Positions 43,979 through 55,511 are shown, counted from the stretch's first letter. The stretch: DNA of 64,000 nt from Whitmania pigra (GCA_021613335.1 JAJTWR010000473.1:796001-860000); one strand, 5' to 3'. Translations and numbers: made by a program. Notes: generated by a model not told the origin, from the letters alone.

Positions 43979-45540
43979 CTGCAATCGAAAGGAACCATCA
44001 GTCTTATATGTTTTTAAATCAGACGTACTTGGATAATGCCTACGGCATGAACTCTAAAGGATGCATTGCGATGACCTTTACCATCACGTGCAGGAACATA
44101 ATCCTCTGGGCTAACTTATTGTGCTGGTTATGCAGTGCCAAAAAGATACATTTAATAATTTTGGACCATGTTTATTAGTTTAATAAAAAAAATCAAGCAT
44201 TCTATATTTTTTTAATTTATGAATAAAATTTAATCAAAGTATGAATGTATAAATTTACTAGATAACTCAGTTGATCTAATACATTTAGCTAGTATAATCA
44301 CAATTCTTGGAATTGTTGATTTACTATGATTTAACCTCCAGATTACTTTATGATTGGCATTTCTTTAAATCATCAAAAACTTTGGCTCATAATTGATAAA
44401 AAAGTAAATCAAGTTGGGGTCATTCATATTAAATAACGATGTCTGTAATAATATAAAATCCAAGAGATCCACTGCAGGAAGAGCGAAACAAAACTTTTTA
44501 TAAAGTCTTAGTGACAAACAATAAATTCCTTCAAAATTCAGTAAACCGAATCGTGGCAATAACCAAACTGTTCAAAAATGCTTAATTGATTTCGTTATCT
44601 TGCATTCAACAACTCAGAAGCAACAATTAGGCTTAAGCTATTTATTTTCTAGAAATAAGAGCCTAACCGCAAATAAAAACAATATATCGTTTTCAGCTCA
44701 AATAAATCCTTCGATATTCACATCTAAATATGAAACTCAAGTCCTACCTCGATCAAGAAACCAATAATAACACGGTAGAATTAGTTCAAAGCGAAATATT
44801 GTTTTCGGCTAATATAAACTTTGGTTTTACTAAGTACTACGTTTTTCCTACAGGAGAAAAACAAATTTAAATTTAAATATTTGTATTACCTCAATAGCGA
44901 CAAAAATTACAATTTATTTAAAATCGAACTGTTTATTGGTAAAAGATTGAAATAAATTGCTGACAACATACTTTCTTTTACTCGATCCAGCACTTTAAAA
45001 ACATATGTAAAAACTGCTACTTAAATTAATGCATTTCAATCAAATGAAAGATTGTTACCAAATAGTATAACTTCTGTCACATATTTCACATGATTTCAAC
45101 TAATTAAAATTTTGTATTAAAATAAATATTCGCAATATTTGTACCATTAATGTTTAAACACTTTTAATAAAGTTGAACATGTTGAGGCCACTGCTTCAGG
45201 TGGCCTTGAATCATGTTTTTTTTGTTTGGAGTGGTTTAGGCTTTTCCCGTAGGTAATTCCGTGTCATATGGGCGAGTAAATGATTCAGTATTATTTCAGA
45301 ACAATCGAGCTGCAACTTGGTAAAAATTAAGAAATCTGTTTATGAGCTTAAATAATTTATTTGCGTAAATGAAAAACAGTTTGGGGGTTTGAGTTTATTG
45401 TACTCTTGTTATGTGCGTTATTCATTGTTGTCGTTATTTCAATTCAACAAGCAACTGGAAAATCATATGAAAATCATTCAACTAAGGTATTAAACCCAAT
45501 ATAAATTACGCTCAAATATTCCCTTACTTTACCGGGTGAG
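43979..45540. other. AT-rich spacer before the hirudin-like cluster
   Basis: No gene recognised. It should hold the VPS37 promoter and upstream 5' UTR exon, neither of which I can place. Confidence 0.45.
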
Positions 45541-46162
45541 CATAAATCCCATGATAATAATAATCAATGCCTTGAGTCTAGACTTTTTAATGAACAATTT
45601 TATTTCCATATCATAAATCATAAATTACAGCATTGTAACAAAGGACGGAGCTCAATCGATACAAATTTTCAATAGGCTTTATTCAATAAATATTCACTTC
45701 ACAAGACGATATTATTGCTTGCTAACACTACGATTATCCAATAATCTGGTTGCTAGCTGCTGTGTAAATATTTTTTCGTGGTTAAAAGATGGACAGAAAT
45801 ATTGGAAACTCTGGGATCTTGAGTGGCAGTGGCTGATTTGATGGAAGGCTGGGAGGGAGAATGGCTCTTCCCGTGATTCGTAAAATTTTAGAAAATTTTT
45901 AAAAATAATTTACCTTTTCTGACTTAAACTTTAAGCGCTGTCCCTCACCCTAAATTCACCCAGTGGTTTTAGTTAGTATGCCAAAGTGTTCTAGATCGGC
46001 CACTATTGAGTGGGGAGTCTCTGAACGTGTGTGGTATGATACGATATAATTTAATTTATTTGTCATACTTCTGGCCTTAGAACGATATTTAATTTAAAAA
46101 TTTAATGAATCGATGGTTGGTTTTCAATTTGTTTTGCAATATTTTCGACCGGGCAGAAAGCT

Positions 46163-46169
46163 TATAAAA
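46163..46169 (+). promoter_or_regulatory. TATA box of hirudin-like copy 1
   Basis: AAAGCTTATAAAAGTGAGG occurs 71 nt upstream of the ATG, identical in all four copies, with flanks conserved across the cluster. Confidence 0.8.
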
Positions 46170-46233
46170 GTGAGGTCCCAATGGATAAAAGCAACCTTTC
46201 AGGAACATCCATAGGGTCTGAAAAATCTCAATT

Positions 46234-46843
46234 ATGTTTTCTCTTAAGTTGTTCGTGGTATTGTTGGCAGTTTGTATCTGCATGTCTCAAGCTCGTGAGT
46301 TTAACTCGGTCTACTAGAATTGGTAATAAATGCTAGACAGCAGTGCATAAAAACATTTATTTAAAGTCGGAATTAATGTACTGGTTTTATTGCAGAGAGT
46401 TTTACAACTTGCACAAGGAGTAATCCAAACACTCCATGTTTGTGCGAAGTAATTATTCAAAATTACTTTTTCTGTAATTTCAAATAACTGTTGAAACGGT
46501 GATTTTTAGGGGGATGATATCTGTGGTGAGGATAAAATTTGTGAACTGGGTGATGATCCCTCGAAAAACGAATGCGTCGAAGGAAGTAAGGATTTCTGTA
46601 ATTTAGAATATGATTGTTAAATTATTACAATATTACATATTACATTAGGCTATAAATTACTAATGTGGTTTAGTAATTTCTAGAAAATAGCACTTTTCAT
46701 AAATATTTGAATAATAACATTTTAATAGTTTACAAAGGGATTTACGAAACATTTATTTTTAAATGTAAGTATCACCTGGCACCCAGAAGATTGATAGCAA
46801 TGAAGAATACGACGCCGAACGTGTTAACTACGACTTTGATTGA
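46234..46843 (+). CDS. Hirudin-like factor, copy 1 (acidic tail)
   Basis: Four exons: 46234-46294, 46396-46448, 46510-46585, 46770-46843 (stop TGA), 87 residues; AATAAA at 46910-46915. Exon 1 is a signal peptide starting MFSLKLF and ending ...CMSQA. Exons 2 and 3 carry six cysteines in hirudin spacing (TTCTRSN, TPCLCEG, DDICGED, KICELGDD, KNECV). Exon 4 gives an acidic tail with NEEYDAE and YDFD. Family knowledge: hirudins are salivary thrombin inhibitors whose compact disulfide core blocks the active site while an acidic tail binds exosite I; hirudin-like factors share the fold with varied activity. The exon 4 acceptor (AAATGTAAG) is inferred from phase and homologous position. The mature N-terminus differs from classical hirudin, so thrombin inhibition is not assured. 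Confidence 0.88.
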
Positions 46844-48397
46844 CGAGCTAGCCTCAATAAGCAACGATTGCAGATAATTTGGTTTTAAAACATTTCCATA
46901 AGTACGATTAATAAATGAAGTTTTTGAGCAACTGCTCATGTGATTAAATTGATTTGTCCTGTTACTGTTGCAGCAGACCACAACATGAAAATAACACTAG
47001 CGATATCTAGAGGTTTACTAACAGTCACAATGACACTAGATAGAGTCGAGATTAGTTGACTACACAAATGCCCTGCTGATAATTGTAGTCACTGATTGGT
47101 GCATTATTGTCAATTGTTTGATTTCGGCTTATGGAGTCTGCCATACATTTTGTATTTTAAAATTTCAAAATTTTTGAATTCAAGTTATGAGCAGTCACAA
47201 ATACTAGTTGGTTTAAATTCATGCGCGTTTGATGGACCTTCATACAAATTCCCCATTAAATTGTAGTGGGGACAAAAACAATGTGGATAGCCACATGGTG
47301 TTTCTGCATCTCAAATCAAGTCTCAGATAGAGGGGCTATGGACAATTAAGGGAAAGCCATGGCCCTCTCGCCTTCCCCCCTTAAATCCGCCCTTGGAGTG
47401 ACTCATTCCAATGATTACATGTATATGGCTCTTGTTGCTCAACTAAAAATTAAAATTAAAATTATCTTCAAATTTCCTTTAAAGGACAAGCACGAATTCC
47501 ATGATAATTCAATAAAAACAATAATCAATGTCTTGATTCTAGACTTTTTAATGAACAATTTTATTTCGAAGTATACAAATCAGAAATTACAGCATTTTAA
47601 CAAAGGGCGGAGTTTTCAAAAGGTTTTATTCAATAATTATTCAATTCACTAGATTTTATTATACAATAATATGTTTGCTAGCTTAACAATCTTTTGCGTG
47701 GTTAACAGATGAACAGAAATGTTGGAAACTGTGGAGTTTTGAGTGGCTGATTTATGAGAGAGGGGATCGGGATTTGTAAAATATACGAACAAATTAAATA
47801 AAACCATTCCAAATTAAAAAAAAATTATTTATATAATTATTCAGACGAAAACATTAATATTTAGCTGTCTCCCATCTTAAATCCATTCATTGGTATCGGT
47901 GGCCCTGAGGTCAATTGATGGAATAAAGCTACACTAAAGATTCTAACATTCATTATTTCAATTTGTGGTCTTCTCCTCTAAAGATCGGCCACTATTGAGT
48001 GGGAATTCTCTGATCGTGCATGGTATGATATAACTTAATTTATTTACCATCCTCGTGGCCGCTTTACAAATTTAATAAATCGATGCCCCTACGCCCGGAT
48101 TAAAACAATACGTTCGGGAAATTGCAATAAGCATCAAACATCTAATTGGAAATTAATTTCGACAACCATCACTTTTCCAACCACATCTTTAACTCCACGA
48201 AAGCCAACATTAGAATTAAAATAAATACCACTTTGATTTCACTGCAGAACAAGGCTTAAACGATAGAAAATGAATATTAAGAAATTCATTGTTTGCACGT
48301 TAAAGATATAAGTTTATTTGATCAAATGTTTGCGCAATTATTGATTGGTTGTTTTTTTCATTTTTTTTTTGCAATATTTCCGACGGGACAGAAAGCT

Positions 48398-48404
48398 TAT
48401 AAAA
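48398..48404 (+). promoter_or_regulatory. TATA box of hirudin-like copy 2
   Basis: TATAAAA in the conserved AGCTTATAAAAGTGAGG context, 72 nt upstream of the ATG. An in-frame ATG at 48416 lies between them but probably upstream of the transcription start. Confidence 0.8.
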
Positions 48405-48469
48405 GTGAGGTCCCAATGGATAAAAGCAACCTTTCAGGAACTTCCGTAGGGTCTGAAAAAATCTCAATT

Positions 48470-49049
48470 ATGTTTTCTCTGAAGTTGTTCGTGGTATTGT
48501 TGGCAGTTTGTATCTGCATGTCTCAAGCTCGTGAGTTTAACTCGGTCTACTAGAGTTGGCAATAAATGCTAGACAGCAGTGCATAAAGACATTTATTTAC
48601 TCTCGGAATTAATGTACTGGTTTTATTGCAGAGAGTTTCACAGCTTGCACAAGGAGTAATCCAAACACTCCATGTTTGTGCGAAGTAATTATTCAAAATT
48701 ACTGTTTCTGTAATTTCAAATAACTGTTGCAACGTTGATTTTTAGGGGGATGATCTCTGTGGTGAGGATAAAATTTGTAAACTGGGTGATGATCCCTCGA
48801 AAAACGAATGCGTCGAAAGAGGTAAGGATTTCTGTAATGTACAATATGATTGTTGAATTATTACAATACTACTTATTACATTAGGCTCAAAATTACTAAT
48901 GCGATTTAGTAATTTCTAGAAAATAGCGCTTTGCATTCAAATTTTAATAAGAACACTTTAATAGTTTACAAAGATTTATGAAACATTTATTTTTAAATTT
49001 AGAGACAGCGAAGTATGGAGGTTTCGAATTTATTGATTACGACAAGTGA
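48470..49049 (+). CDS. Hirudin-like factor, copy 2
   Basis: Exons 48470-48530, 48632-48684, 48746-48821, 49003-49049 (stop TGA), 78 residues; AATAAA at 49120-49125. Signal peptide and six-cysteine core match copy 1 except for a few residues (DDLCGED, KICKLGDD). The tail is different: ETAKYGGFEFIDYDK, with aromatic and acidic residues as in exosite-binding hirudin tails but shorter. It lacks the roughly 27-nt segment that gives copies 3 and 4 a different ending. The exon structure (signal, two core exons, tail) is that of leech hirudin genes as I recall them. Substrate and activity are inferred from the family only. Confidence 0.9.
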
Positions 49050-49321
49050 TGACGAACTATCCTACAATGAGCAGCAATTGCAGATAATTTGTTCTTAAAA
49101 CATTTCCATTGTTGCGATTAATAAACAAATTTTTCCAGCACTTGCTTATGTGGTTAATTTGATTTGTTGTGATAACGATGTCAAGTTTGAGGCATTCATA
49201 AATTAGCTCCTATTTTCTACGACCTGAAATGCCTACGCTTGCGCTCATCGAATATCAATGAATTTAATTCAACTGATGATTTTTGGGGTCATTGTAAGAC
49301 ACCAAGAAAGATAAGTAAGGA

Positions 49322-51485
49322 AATCTAAACTTTGGCAAATCTGGAAAAAGGATAATAATGATGTCAACAAAAACATTTACTATAGATTTGTTAAGAACTG
49401 TACTGCAACAATAAAGGCCTATCACCAGTCTCAGGAGCTACAGTTATTAAAAAACAAGAACATTGGTCAATTTTATAAATATGTCAACAAAAAGTTGCAC
49501 ACTAGATCTGGAGTCTCAGAGGTTGCTCTCCCAGATGGCACCCTAACACGAAAACCATTGGAAATTGCAAATACCTTCAATAACTACTTCTTTTCAGTTT
49601 TTACAAATGATGATGGCAACAACCCTGTTATATCGTCAAGAACATCTACGGAGATGCCAAACTTAGAATTCACGTCGGATATTGTTTTTGTAACTCTTAT
49701 TGGCCTCAAATCTTCACTCTCAGCAGGACCTGATAGTATCCCAAATTTGTTTCTAAAAAAATGTGCTTCATCTCTAGCCATTCCACTATCCCACATATTT
49801 GAGGTATCCTTCAAGGATCATAAATTACCTCTGGAATGGAAAATTGCTTTGGTGACACCCATTCACAAGAAAGGCCCCACCATATCTTCTGAAAACTATA
49901 GACCAATATCAATTACATCTACTTGCTGCAGAGCTATGGAAAGAATAATCAACAAATTTGTTATGAAATACTTGTTACACCACAAACTGAGTGCAGCCAG
50001 CATGATTTTATTCCAGCTTGATCAACCACTACCAACATCCTCGAATGCACCCAACAATGAACTGATGCCTTACAGAACAAGCAAAACTTAGATATCATCT
50101 ACTTGGATTTCCGTAAAGCATTCGACTCTGTCTCACATATTAAACTAATGAGCAAGATATATACCTATGGGTTTAGTGACAATCTGAATGGTTAGCTTAT
50201 GGATTTTCTCAATTTGAGGACACAAAGAGTCAATATTAATGGATTTATTTCTGATGAAGTTTCTGTCACAAGTGGAGTCCCTCAGGGCAGTGTTCTAGGG
50301 CCAACCTTATTTCTACTCTTCTTAAATGACCTACCCAGCACTCTTGACAACTCAGGCACCATCTGCAAACTCTTTGCAGATGATGTTAAGCTTTACAATA
50401 AGTCTCCATCCCTACTACAATACTCTCTTGACATGATAGCAGAATGGAGTGATAAATGGCAGTTGCAACTAGCTCCTGACAAATGCCAGATTCTCCCACT
50501 GATTGGCTGCAGAAGAAATTTTAACCCTTGTGAATATTTCATTAATGGGCGTGCAGGTTAGCCGAATGGGTTACGTGCCTGCATACGGCGGTAATGGCAA
50601 CAGTCGTAATGTGTCGTGTTCGAAACCCAGCCTGCACTGCCGCCAGCGCTCTTGGGAAGGAGCGCTATATAAATGGTTACAAGAAGCGCCTCTGACGCTA
50701 TGCATATGGCGCTATATAAATGAAGTTACAATTAATAACAACAAGCTAACAAGAGTTGACATAGTTTGAGATCTAGGGGTGCTCATTGATTCTTCTCTCC
50801 ACATTGACAAACACATTGATAATATCGTGAAAAAAGCATCAACCATATCCAAACTGATCCTATTGTCTTTTTCTACTAGAGACCCAACCACTCTAATAAA
50901 AGCCTTTTGTACATATGTTAGGCCGATACTAGAATACTGCTCCCCTGTATGGAATCCCCACCTGAAATACCTTGTTAAAAAAATTGAGTCAGTACAAAGA
51001 AGATTCACTAAGGTAATTCCCACCATTCGTCACAAGCCATATCCAGCCAGACTTAAGATGCTAGGGCTCAAAACACTCGAACATAGACGTTTAATTACTG
51101 ATCTTTGCTTTCTGTTTAAATTATTGAATGGTCTTGTGAATAGTGATCTTTTAAATTTTGTTCAATTTGCACATTACAATCGAACACGGAGACACCGCTT
51201 TAAGTTACGTACGAGGAAGTGCTCGGCAAATGCTGCTAAAAATTTTTTTTTGAACAGAGTTGTTGCGGTCTGGAATTCCCTACCAGACGATATGGTATCT
51301 GCTGGCACTTTTTCCCGTTTCAGAGCATTAATCCTCGAGATAGATTTTTCGGAATTTTTAACAATTACAGACTAATCTGTAACCTGCTTTTCCTCGCTCG
51401 ATGTTGTATTGGTTATATTGTTTTTGCTGAGGCTGGTCGTATTAGTGGCTGTTCAGCCCCTCGACCGGTTAAATAAATAAATAAA
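49322..51485 (+). mobile_element. Dead, 5'-truncated LINE (CR1/L2/Jockey-like)
   Basis: Broken reverse-transcriptase frames run from about 49323 through 51375. Seen: AGPDSIPNLFLKKCA, PIHKKG, SENYRPISIT, then after a frameshift IYLDFRKAFDSV, TSGVPQGSVLGPTLFLLF and FADDVKLY (the catalytic Asp-Asp), and a C-terminal region with VRPILEYCSPVWNP. There is at least one frameshift near 49990-50090, in-frame stops (for example near 50190) and a SINE insertion at about 50549. No ORF1 or endonuclease part is present. The 3' end is GGTTAAATAAATAAATAAA. It interrupts sequence that is continuous at the matching sites near 53096 and 56458, so the boundaries are fixed by empty sites. No clear target duplication is visible. 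Confidence 0.9.
50549..50726 (+). mobile_element. tRNA-derived SINE nested in the LINE
   Basis: A tRNA-like head spans 50551-50637, closed by a perfect 7-bp acceptor-type stem (GTGCAGG with CCTGCAC). It has an A-box-like TTAGCCGAATGGG and a B-box-like GTGTTCGAAACCC, followed by a body ending in two copies of GCGCTATATAAATG. The roughly 87-nt head would suit a class II (long variable arm) tRNA ancestor. It splits the LINE reading frame between CEYFING and NKLTRVD. Confidence 0.85.
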
Positions 51486-51907
51486 TTCTATAATAGATCT
51501 ATAGTTCTATAATACCTCACGATAATTCAACACAGATCGGTGGTCTCCAAAGTAACAATGAAAATATAAAAAGTCAAAATTAAAAAAGTATGCGCAATTG
51601 AAGCCTGACAATTGAAAATTTTGATAGAACTACTATTTGTTGAGAAGGAATTTTCAAAGTTGAAATAATTGAACTCCTGCTACAGATCTCAGCATATCAG
51701 AATACTTCATATCAATTAGCAATAGCCAATATCTATCTTTTAGTAGTTACCAACTCCAAAGCTATTTTTGTCAGTGATTACCTACTGCAGTAAAACCCGG
51801 TTATGTCGCTTGCCTAGGGATTATCCAAAAAGGGCGAGATAACCGATTATCAAGTTAACCGAAAACCAATATGGCGACTATATATTAACATTTATTCTTA
51901 TTTATTC
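51486..51907. repeat. Truncated X block (MITE-bearing spacer), copy 1
   Basis: About 415 bp matching the starts of the blocks at 53097 and 56459. It breaks off inside the MITE near 51890-51907, where sequence homologous to 48050 and 55154 begins. Confidence 0.85.
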
Positions 51908-52259
51908 TTACCATCCCCGCGGCCGTTTTACAAATTTAATGAATCGATGCCCCTACGCCCGGATTATAACAATACGTTCGGGAAATTGCAATAAGCATCA
52001 AACATCTAATTGGAAATTAATTTCGACACCCATCACTTTTCCAACTACAATTTTAACTCCACGAAAGCCAACATTCGAATTAAAATAAATACCACTTTGA
52101 TTTTACTGCAGAACAAGGCTTAAACGATAGAAAATGAATATTAAGAAATTCATTGTTTGCACGTTAAAGATCTAAGTTTATTTGATCAAATGTTTGCGCA
52201 ATGATTGACTGGTTGTTTTTTCAATTTTTTTTGCAATATTTCCGACCGGGCAGAAAGCT

Positions 52260-52266
52260 TATAAAA
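52260..52266 (+). promoter_or_regulatory. TATA box of hirudin-like copy 3
   Basis: Same conserved AGCTTATAAAAGTGAGG context, 72 nt upstream of the ATG. Confidence 0.75.
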
Positions 52267-52331
52267 GTGAGGTCCCAATGGATAAAAGCAACCTTTCAGG
52301 AACTTACATAGGGTCTGAAAAAATCTCAATT

Positions 52332-52784
52332 ATGTTTTCTCTGAAGTTGTTCGTGGTATTGTTGGCAGTTTGTATCTGCATGTCTCAAGCTCGTGAGTTT
52401 AACTCGGTCTACTAGAATTGGCAATAAATGCTAGACAGCAGTGCATAAAGACATTTATTTACTCTCGGAATTAATGTACTGGTTTTATTGCAGAGAGTCT
52501 GAAAAATAAAATTTGTGAACTGGATGATGATCCCTCGAACAACGAATGCGTCGAAAGAGGTAATGATTTCTGTAATTTACAATATGATTGTTAAATTATT
52601 ACAATATTACTTATTACATTAGGCCAAAAATTACTAATGCGATTTAGTAATTTCTTGAAAACAGCGCTTTGCATGCATATTTTAATAAGAACACTTTAAT
52701 AGTTTATAAAGATTTATGAAACATTTATTTTTAAATTTAGAGACAGCAAAGTATGGAGGCTTTCTTCATCGAGTTGATAAATAA
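52332..52784 (+). pseudogene. Hirudin-like copy 3 with core deletion (pseudogene or truncated secreted peptide)
   Basis: Exons 52332-52392, 52494-52559 and 52741-52784 (stop TAA); AATAAA at 52885-52890. The signal peptide is intact. Compared with copies 2 and 4, about 120 bp are missing from early exon 2 through intron 2 into exon 3, leaving one fused exon. The frame stays open and the donor and acceptor are kept, but only two of six cysteines remain (KICELDDD, NNECV). The hirudin disulfide core cannot form, so inhibitor function is probably lost. A short secreted peptide of about 56 residues could still be made. The tail is the non-acidic type seen in copy 4. Confidence 0.82.
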
Positions 52785-53096
52785 TTGATTGAATTTCTTG
52801 ATTACGACAAGTGATGACAAACTATCCTACAATGATCAGCAATTGCAGATAATTTGTTCTTAAAACATTGCCATTGTTGCCATCAATAAACAAATTTTTC
52901 CAGCACTTGCTCATGTGGTTAATTTGATTTGTTGTGATAACGATGCCAAGTTTGAGGCATTCTTAAATTAGTTCCTATTTTCCACGACCTGACATGCCTA
53001 CGCTTGCGCTCATCGAATATCAATGAATTTAATTCAACTGATGATTTTTAGGGTCAAGGTTAGGGGTTGTAAGACACCAAGAAAAATAAGTAAGGA

Positions 53097-54160
53097 GTTC
53101 TATAATAGATCTATAATTCTATAATACCTCACGATAATTCAACACAGATCGGTGGTCTCCAAAGTAACAATGAAAATATAAAAAGTCAAAATTAAAAAAG
53201 TATGCGCAATTGAAGCCTGACAATTGAAAATTTTGATAGAACTACTATTTGTTGAGAAGGAATTTTCAAAGTTGAAATAATTGAACTCCTGCTACAGATC
53301 TCAGCATATCAGAATACTTCATATCAATTAGCAATAGCCAATATCTATCTTTTAATAGTTACCAACTCCAAAGCTATTTTTGTCAGTGATTACCTACTGC
53401 AGTAAAACCCGGTTATGTCGCTTGTCTAGGAATTTTCCAAAAAGGGCGAGATAACCGATGATCGAGATAACCGAAAATCAATATGGCGACTATATTTCAA
53501 CATTTTTTTTTATATATATATATATTTTTATTTTTTCAGTATTTTTGCTTACATTTCTCTCTATTGAATGATTGTCCAGTTTACTTGATTCAACATCCAG
53601 ACATTTTTAGAACGAAAAATATTACACAGAATAGTTAAAGCGAGATACCCCTCAGACTAAATCAGTAAGAGTGAATTGGATTCGGCGACAAAATGAATCG
53701 ACATAACCAATGAGAAAATTCTACGACAAAGTAGAAATTTGGCGGTTCCACTTCAAAAACGTCGACGTAATAGTGTTAGCGAGTTAACCGATGTCGAGAT
53801 GAAAGGTTTCCACTATATTTACTACTGATGCTAGTAATGGATGGATGCTCTTGTGGCACTTGTGACAGTCAACGTCTTAGCGATCCAAAATGAACATTTT
53901 CTTACTTCGATAAGGGCGTAGCTTACGCCCATGAACACGTCTTAATGCCATAATGGTTTATTAATGGTAATTGAGTATTACTGTCGTCGTAATTGTTTCT
54001 GTTGTGACTGGATTGAAACTCATTGGTTTGCTGCAGAGCTCATGGCTTCGTCATCCATGTTTAATTTGTAGTTTATTTTTTATTTACTCCTAACTGACCC
54101 AGTTGATGAGTTGGGGAAAATTAGGATTTCATCATGTGGCATGGTAAATCCCCTAGAACA
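53097..54160. repeat. X block copy 2
   Basis: Homologous to 56459-57510 along its full length. It includes the pogo/Tigger-like MITE and GATAAGGGCGTAGCTTACGC. Confidence 0.85.
53400..53815. mobile_element. Pogo/Tigger-like MITE
   Basis: The left end CAGTAAAACCCGGTTATGTC and the right end (reverse complement TAGTGGAAACC...CATCGGTTAACTC) resemble pogo/Tigger termini. The 416-bp interior has no coding capacity. A second full copy is at 56766-57165 and a left-end fragment at 51788-51905. All lie in the duplicated block, so they descend from one insertion. Confidence 0.6.
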
Positions 54161-54187
54161 CTTAGGGGGAGGGGGGCATACACTGGA

Positions 54188-54362
54188 ACCGGTGGCCGTA
54201 TTTAGGGAAGAGCACGTATTACTGAAATTTTCTTAAAAATGGCATATTATTATAGTTTATTGATTTTTATCTTATAAAAGATTTATTTAAGTTTTTCTTA
54301 TATTTTCCAAATTAAGGAAAAAGCCATGGCCCTCTCGCCTTCCCCCCTTAAATCCGCCCTTT
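54188..54362. mobile_element. hAT-like nonautonomous element (tentative)
   Basis: The left end GGTGGCCGTATTTAGGG and the right end, whose complement is AAGGGCGGATTTAAGGGG, form imperfect terminal inverted repeats over about 175 bp. The right half recurs at 47345-47396, and a single end (GGGCGGATTTAGGCG) at about 13682. Confidence 0.4.
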
Positions 54363-54979
54363 GAGTGACTCATCCCAATGATTACATGTATATGGCTCTT
54401 GTTGCTCAACTAAAAATTAAAATTAAAATTATCTTCAAATTTTCTTTAAAGGACAAGCACGAATTCTATGATAATTCAATAAAAACAATAATCAATGTCT
54501 TGATTCTAGACTTTTTAATAAACAATTTTATTTCGAAGTATACAAATCAGAAATTACAGCATTTTAACAAAGGGCGGAGTTTTCAAAAGGTTTTATTCAA
54601 TAATTATTCAATTCAGTAGATTTTATTATACAATAATATGTTTGCTAGCTTAACAATCTTTTGCGTGGTTAACAGATGAACAGAAATGTTGGAAACTGTG
54701 GAGTTTTGAGTGGCTGATTTATGAGAGAGGGGATCGGGATTTGTAAAATATAAGAACAAATTAAATAAATCCTTTCCAAATTAAAATAAAAATTATTTAT
54801 ATAATTATTCAGACAAAAACATTAATATTTAGCTGTCTCCCATATTAAATCCATTCATTGGTATCGGTGGCCCTGAGGTCAATTGACGGAATAAAGCTAC
54901 ACTAAAGATTCTAACATTCATTATTTCAATTTGTGAACCTCTCCTCTAAAGAATGGCCACTATTGAATGGGAATTTTCT

Positions 54980-55134
54980 GATCGTGCGTGGTAAAAATAA
55001 TGTTTTATTAACGTCCGTTGCATAACTAGATGATTAGGACGGTGCACCCGCAGCGGGGTTTGAACCCCGTGCTGCCATAGTGAGAGGAGCAGCCTTAACC
55101 GTTAGGCCATGCGGGCGCACGATCGTGCGTGGTA
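54980..55134 (-). mobile_element. tRNA-like SINE with 14-bp target duplication
   Basis: Body 54994-55120, flanked by GATCGTGCGTGGTA at 54980-54993 and 55121-55134. The paralogous site near 48010-48023 has a single GATCGTGCATGGTA, which is the empty site. On the minus strand the head folds like a tRNA: GCCCGCA pairs with TGCGGGT, GCCT with AGGC, and there is a CGGGG/CCCCG arm around a B-box GGTTCAAACC. The anticodon stem is poor. The 3' tail is AATAAAACATTATTTT. Confidence 0.9.
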
Positions 55135-55504
55135 TGATATAACTTAATTTATTTACCATCCTCGTGGCCGCTTTACAAATTTAATGAATCGATGCCCCTA
55201 CGCCCGGATTATAACAATACGTTCGGGAAATTGCAATAAGCATCAAACATCTAATTGGAAATTAATTTCGACACCCATCACTTTTCCAACTACAATTTTA
55301 ACTCCATGAAAGCCAACATTCGAATTAAAATAAATACCACTTTGATTTTACTGCAGAATAAGGCTTAAACGATAGAAAATGAATATTAAGAAATTCATTG
55401 TTTGCACGTTAAAGATATAAGTTTATTTGATCAAATGTTTGCGCAATTATTGATTGGTTGTTTTTTCAATTTTTTTTGCAATATTTCCGACCGGGAAGAA
55501 AGCT

Positions 55505-55511
55505 TATAAAA
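55505..55511 (+). promoter_or_regulatory. TATA box of hirudin-like copy 4
   Basis: Same conserved AGCTTATAAAAGTGAGG context, 72 nt upstream of the ATG. Confidence 0.8.

Larger units (their letters stand above)
47345..49321 (+). repeat. Segmental duplicate unit carrying hirudin-like copy 2
   Basis: Near-identical to 54314-56458 over about 2 kb, from the shared AGCCATGGCCCTCTCG at its start to AAGTAAGGAA at its end. It lacks the SINE found at 54994-55120 and is followed by the LINE. Confidence 0.88.
51908..53096 (+). repeat. Segmental duplicate unit carrying hirudin-like copy 3
   Basis: Homologous to 48048-49321 and 55154-56458. It lacks the upstream part of the unit and carries the exon 2/3 deletion. 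Confidence 0.85.

Noticed and set aside
48416..48470. Upstream in-frame ATG (MDKSNLSG...) as the hirudin-like start
   Set aside because: It lies only about 18 bp after the TATA box, so it should be upstream of the transcription start; using it would also bury the signal peptide.
50551..50637. tRNA gene with a long variable arm
   Set aside because: Although the acceptor stem pairs perfectly, it is followed by a SINE body shared with 34.0 kb and interrupts a LINE frame.
55001..55120. Functional tRNA gene on the minus strand
   Set aside because: Acceptor and D stems pair, but the anticodon stem does not, the T arm is one base off, and the unit has a target duplication and a retroposon-like tail; it is a SINE.
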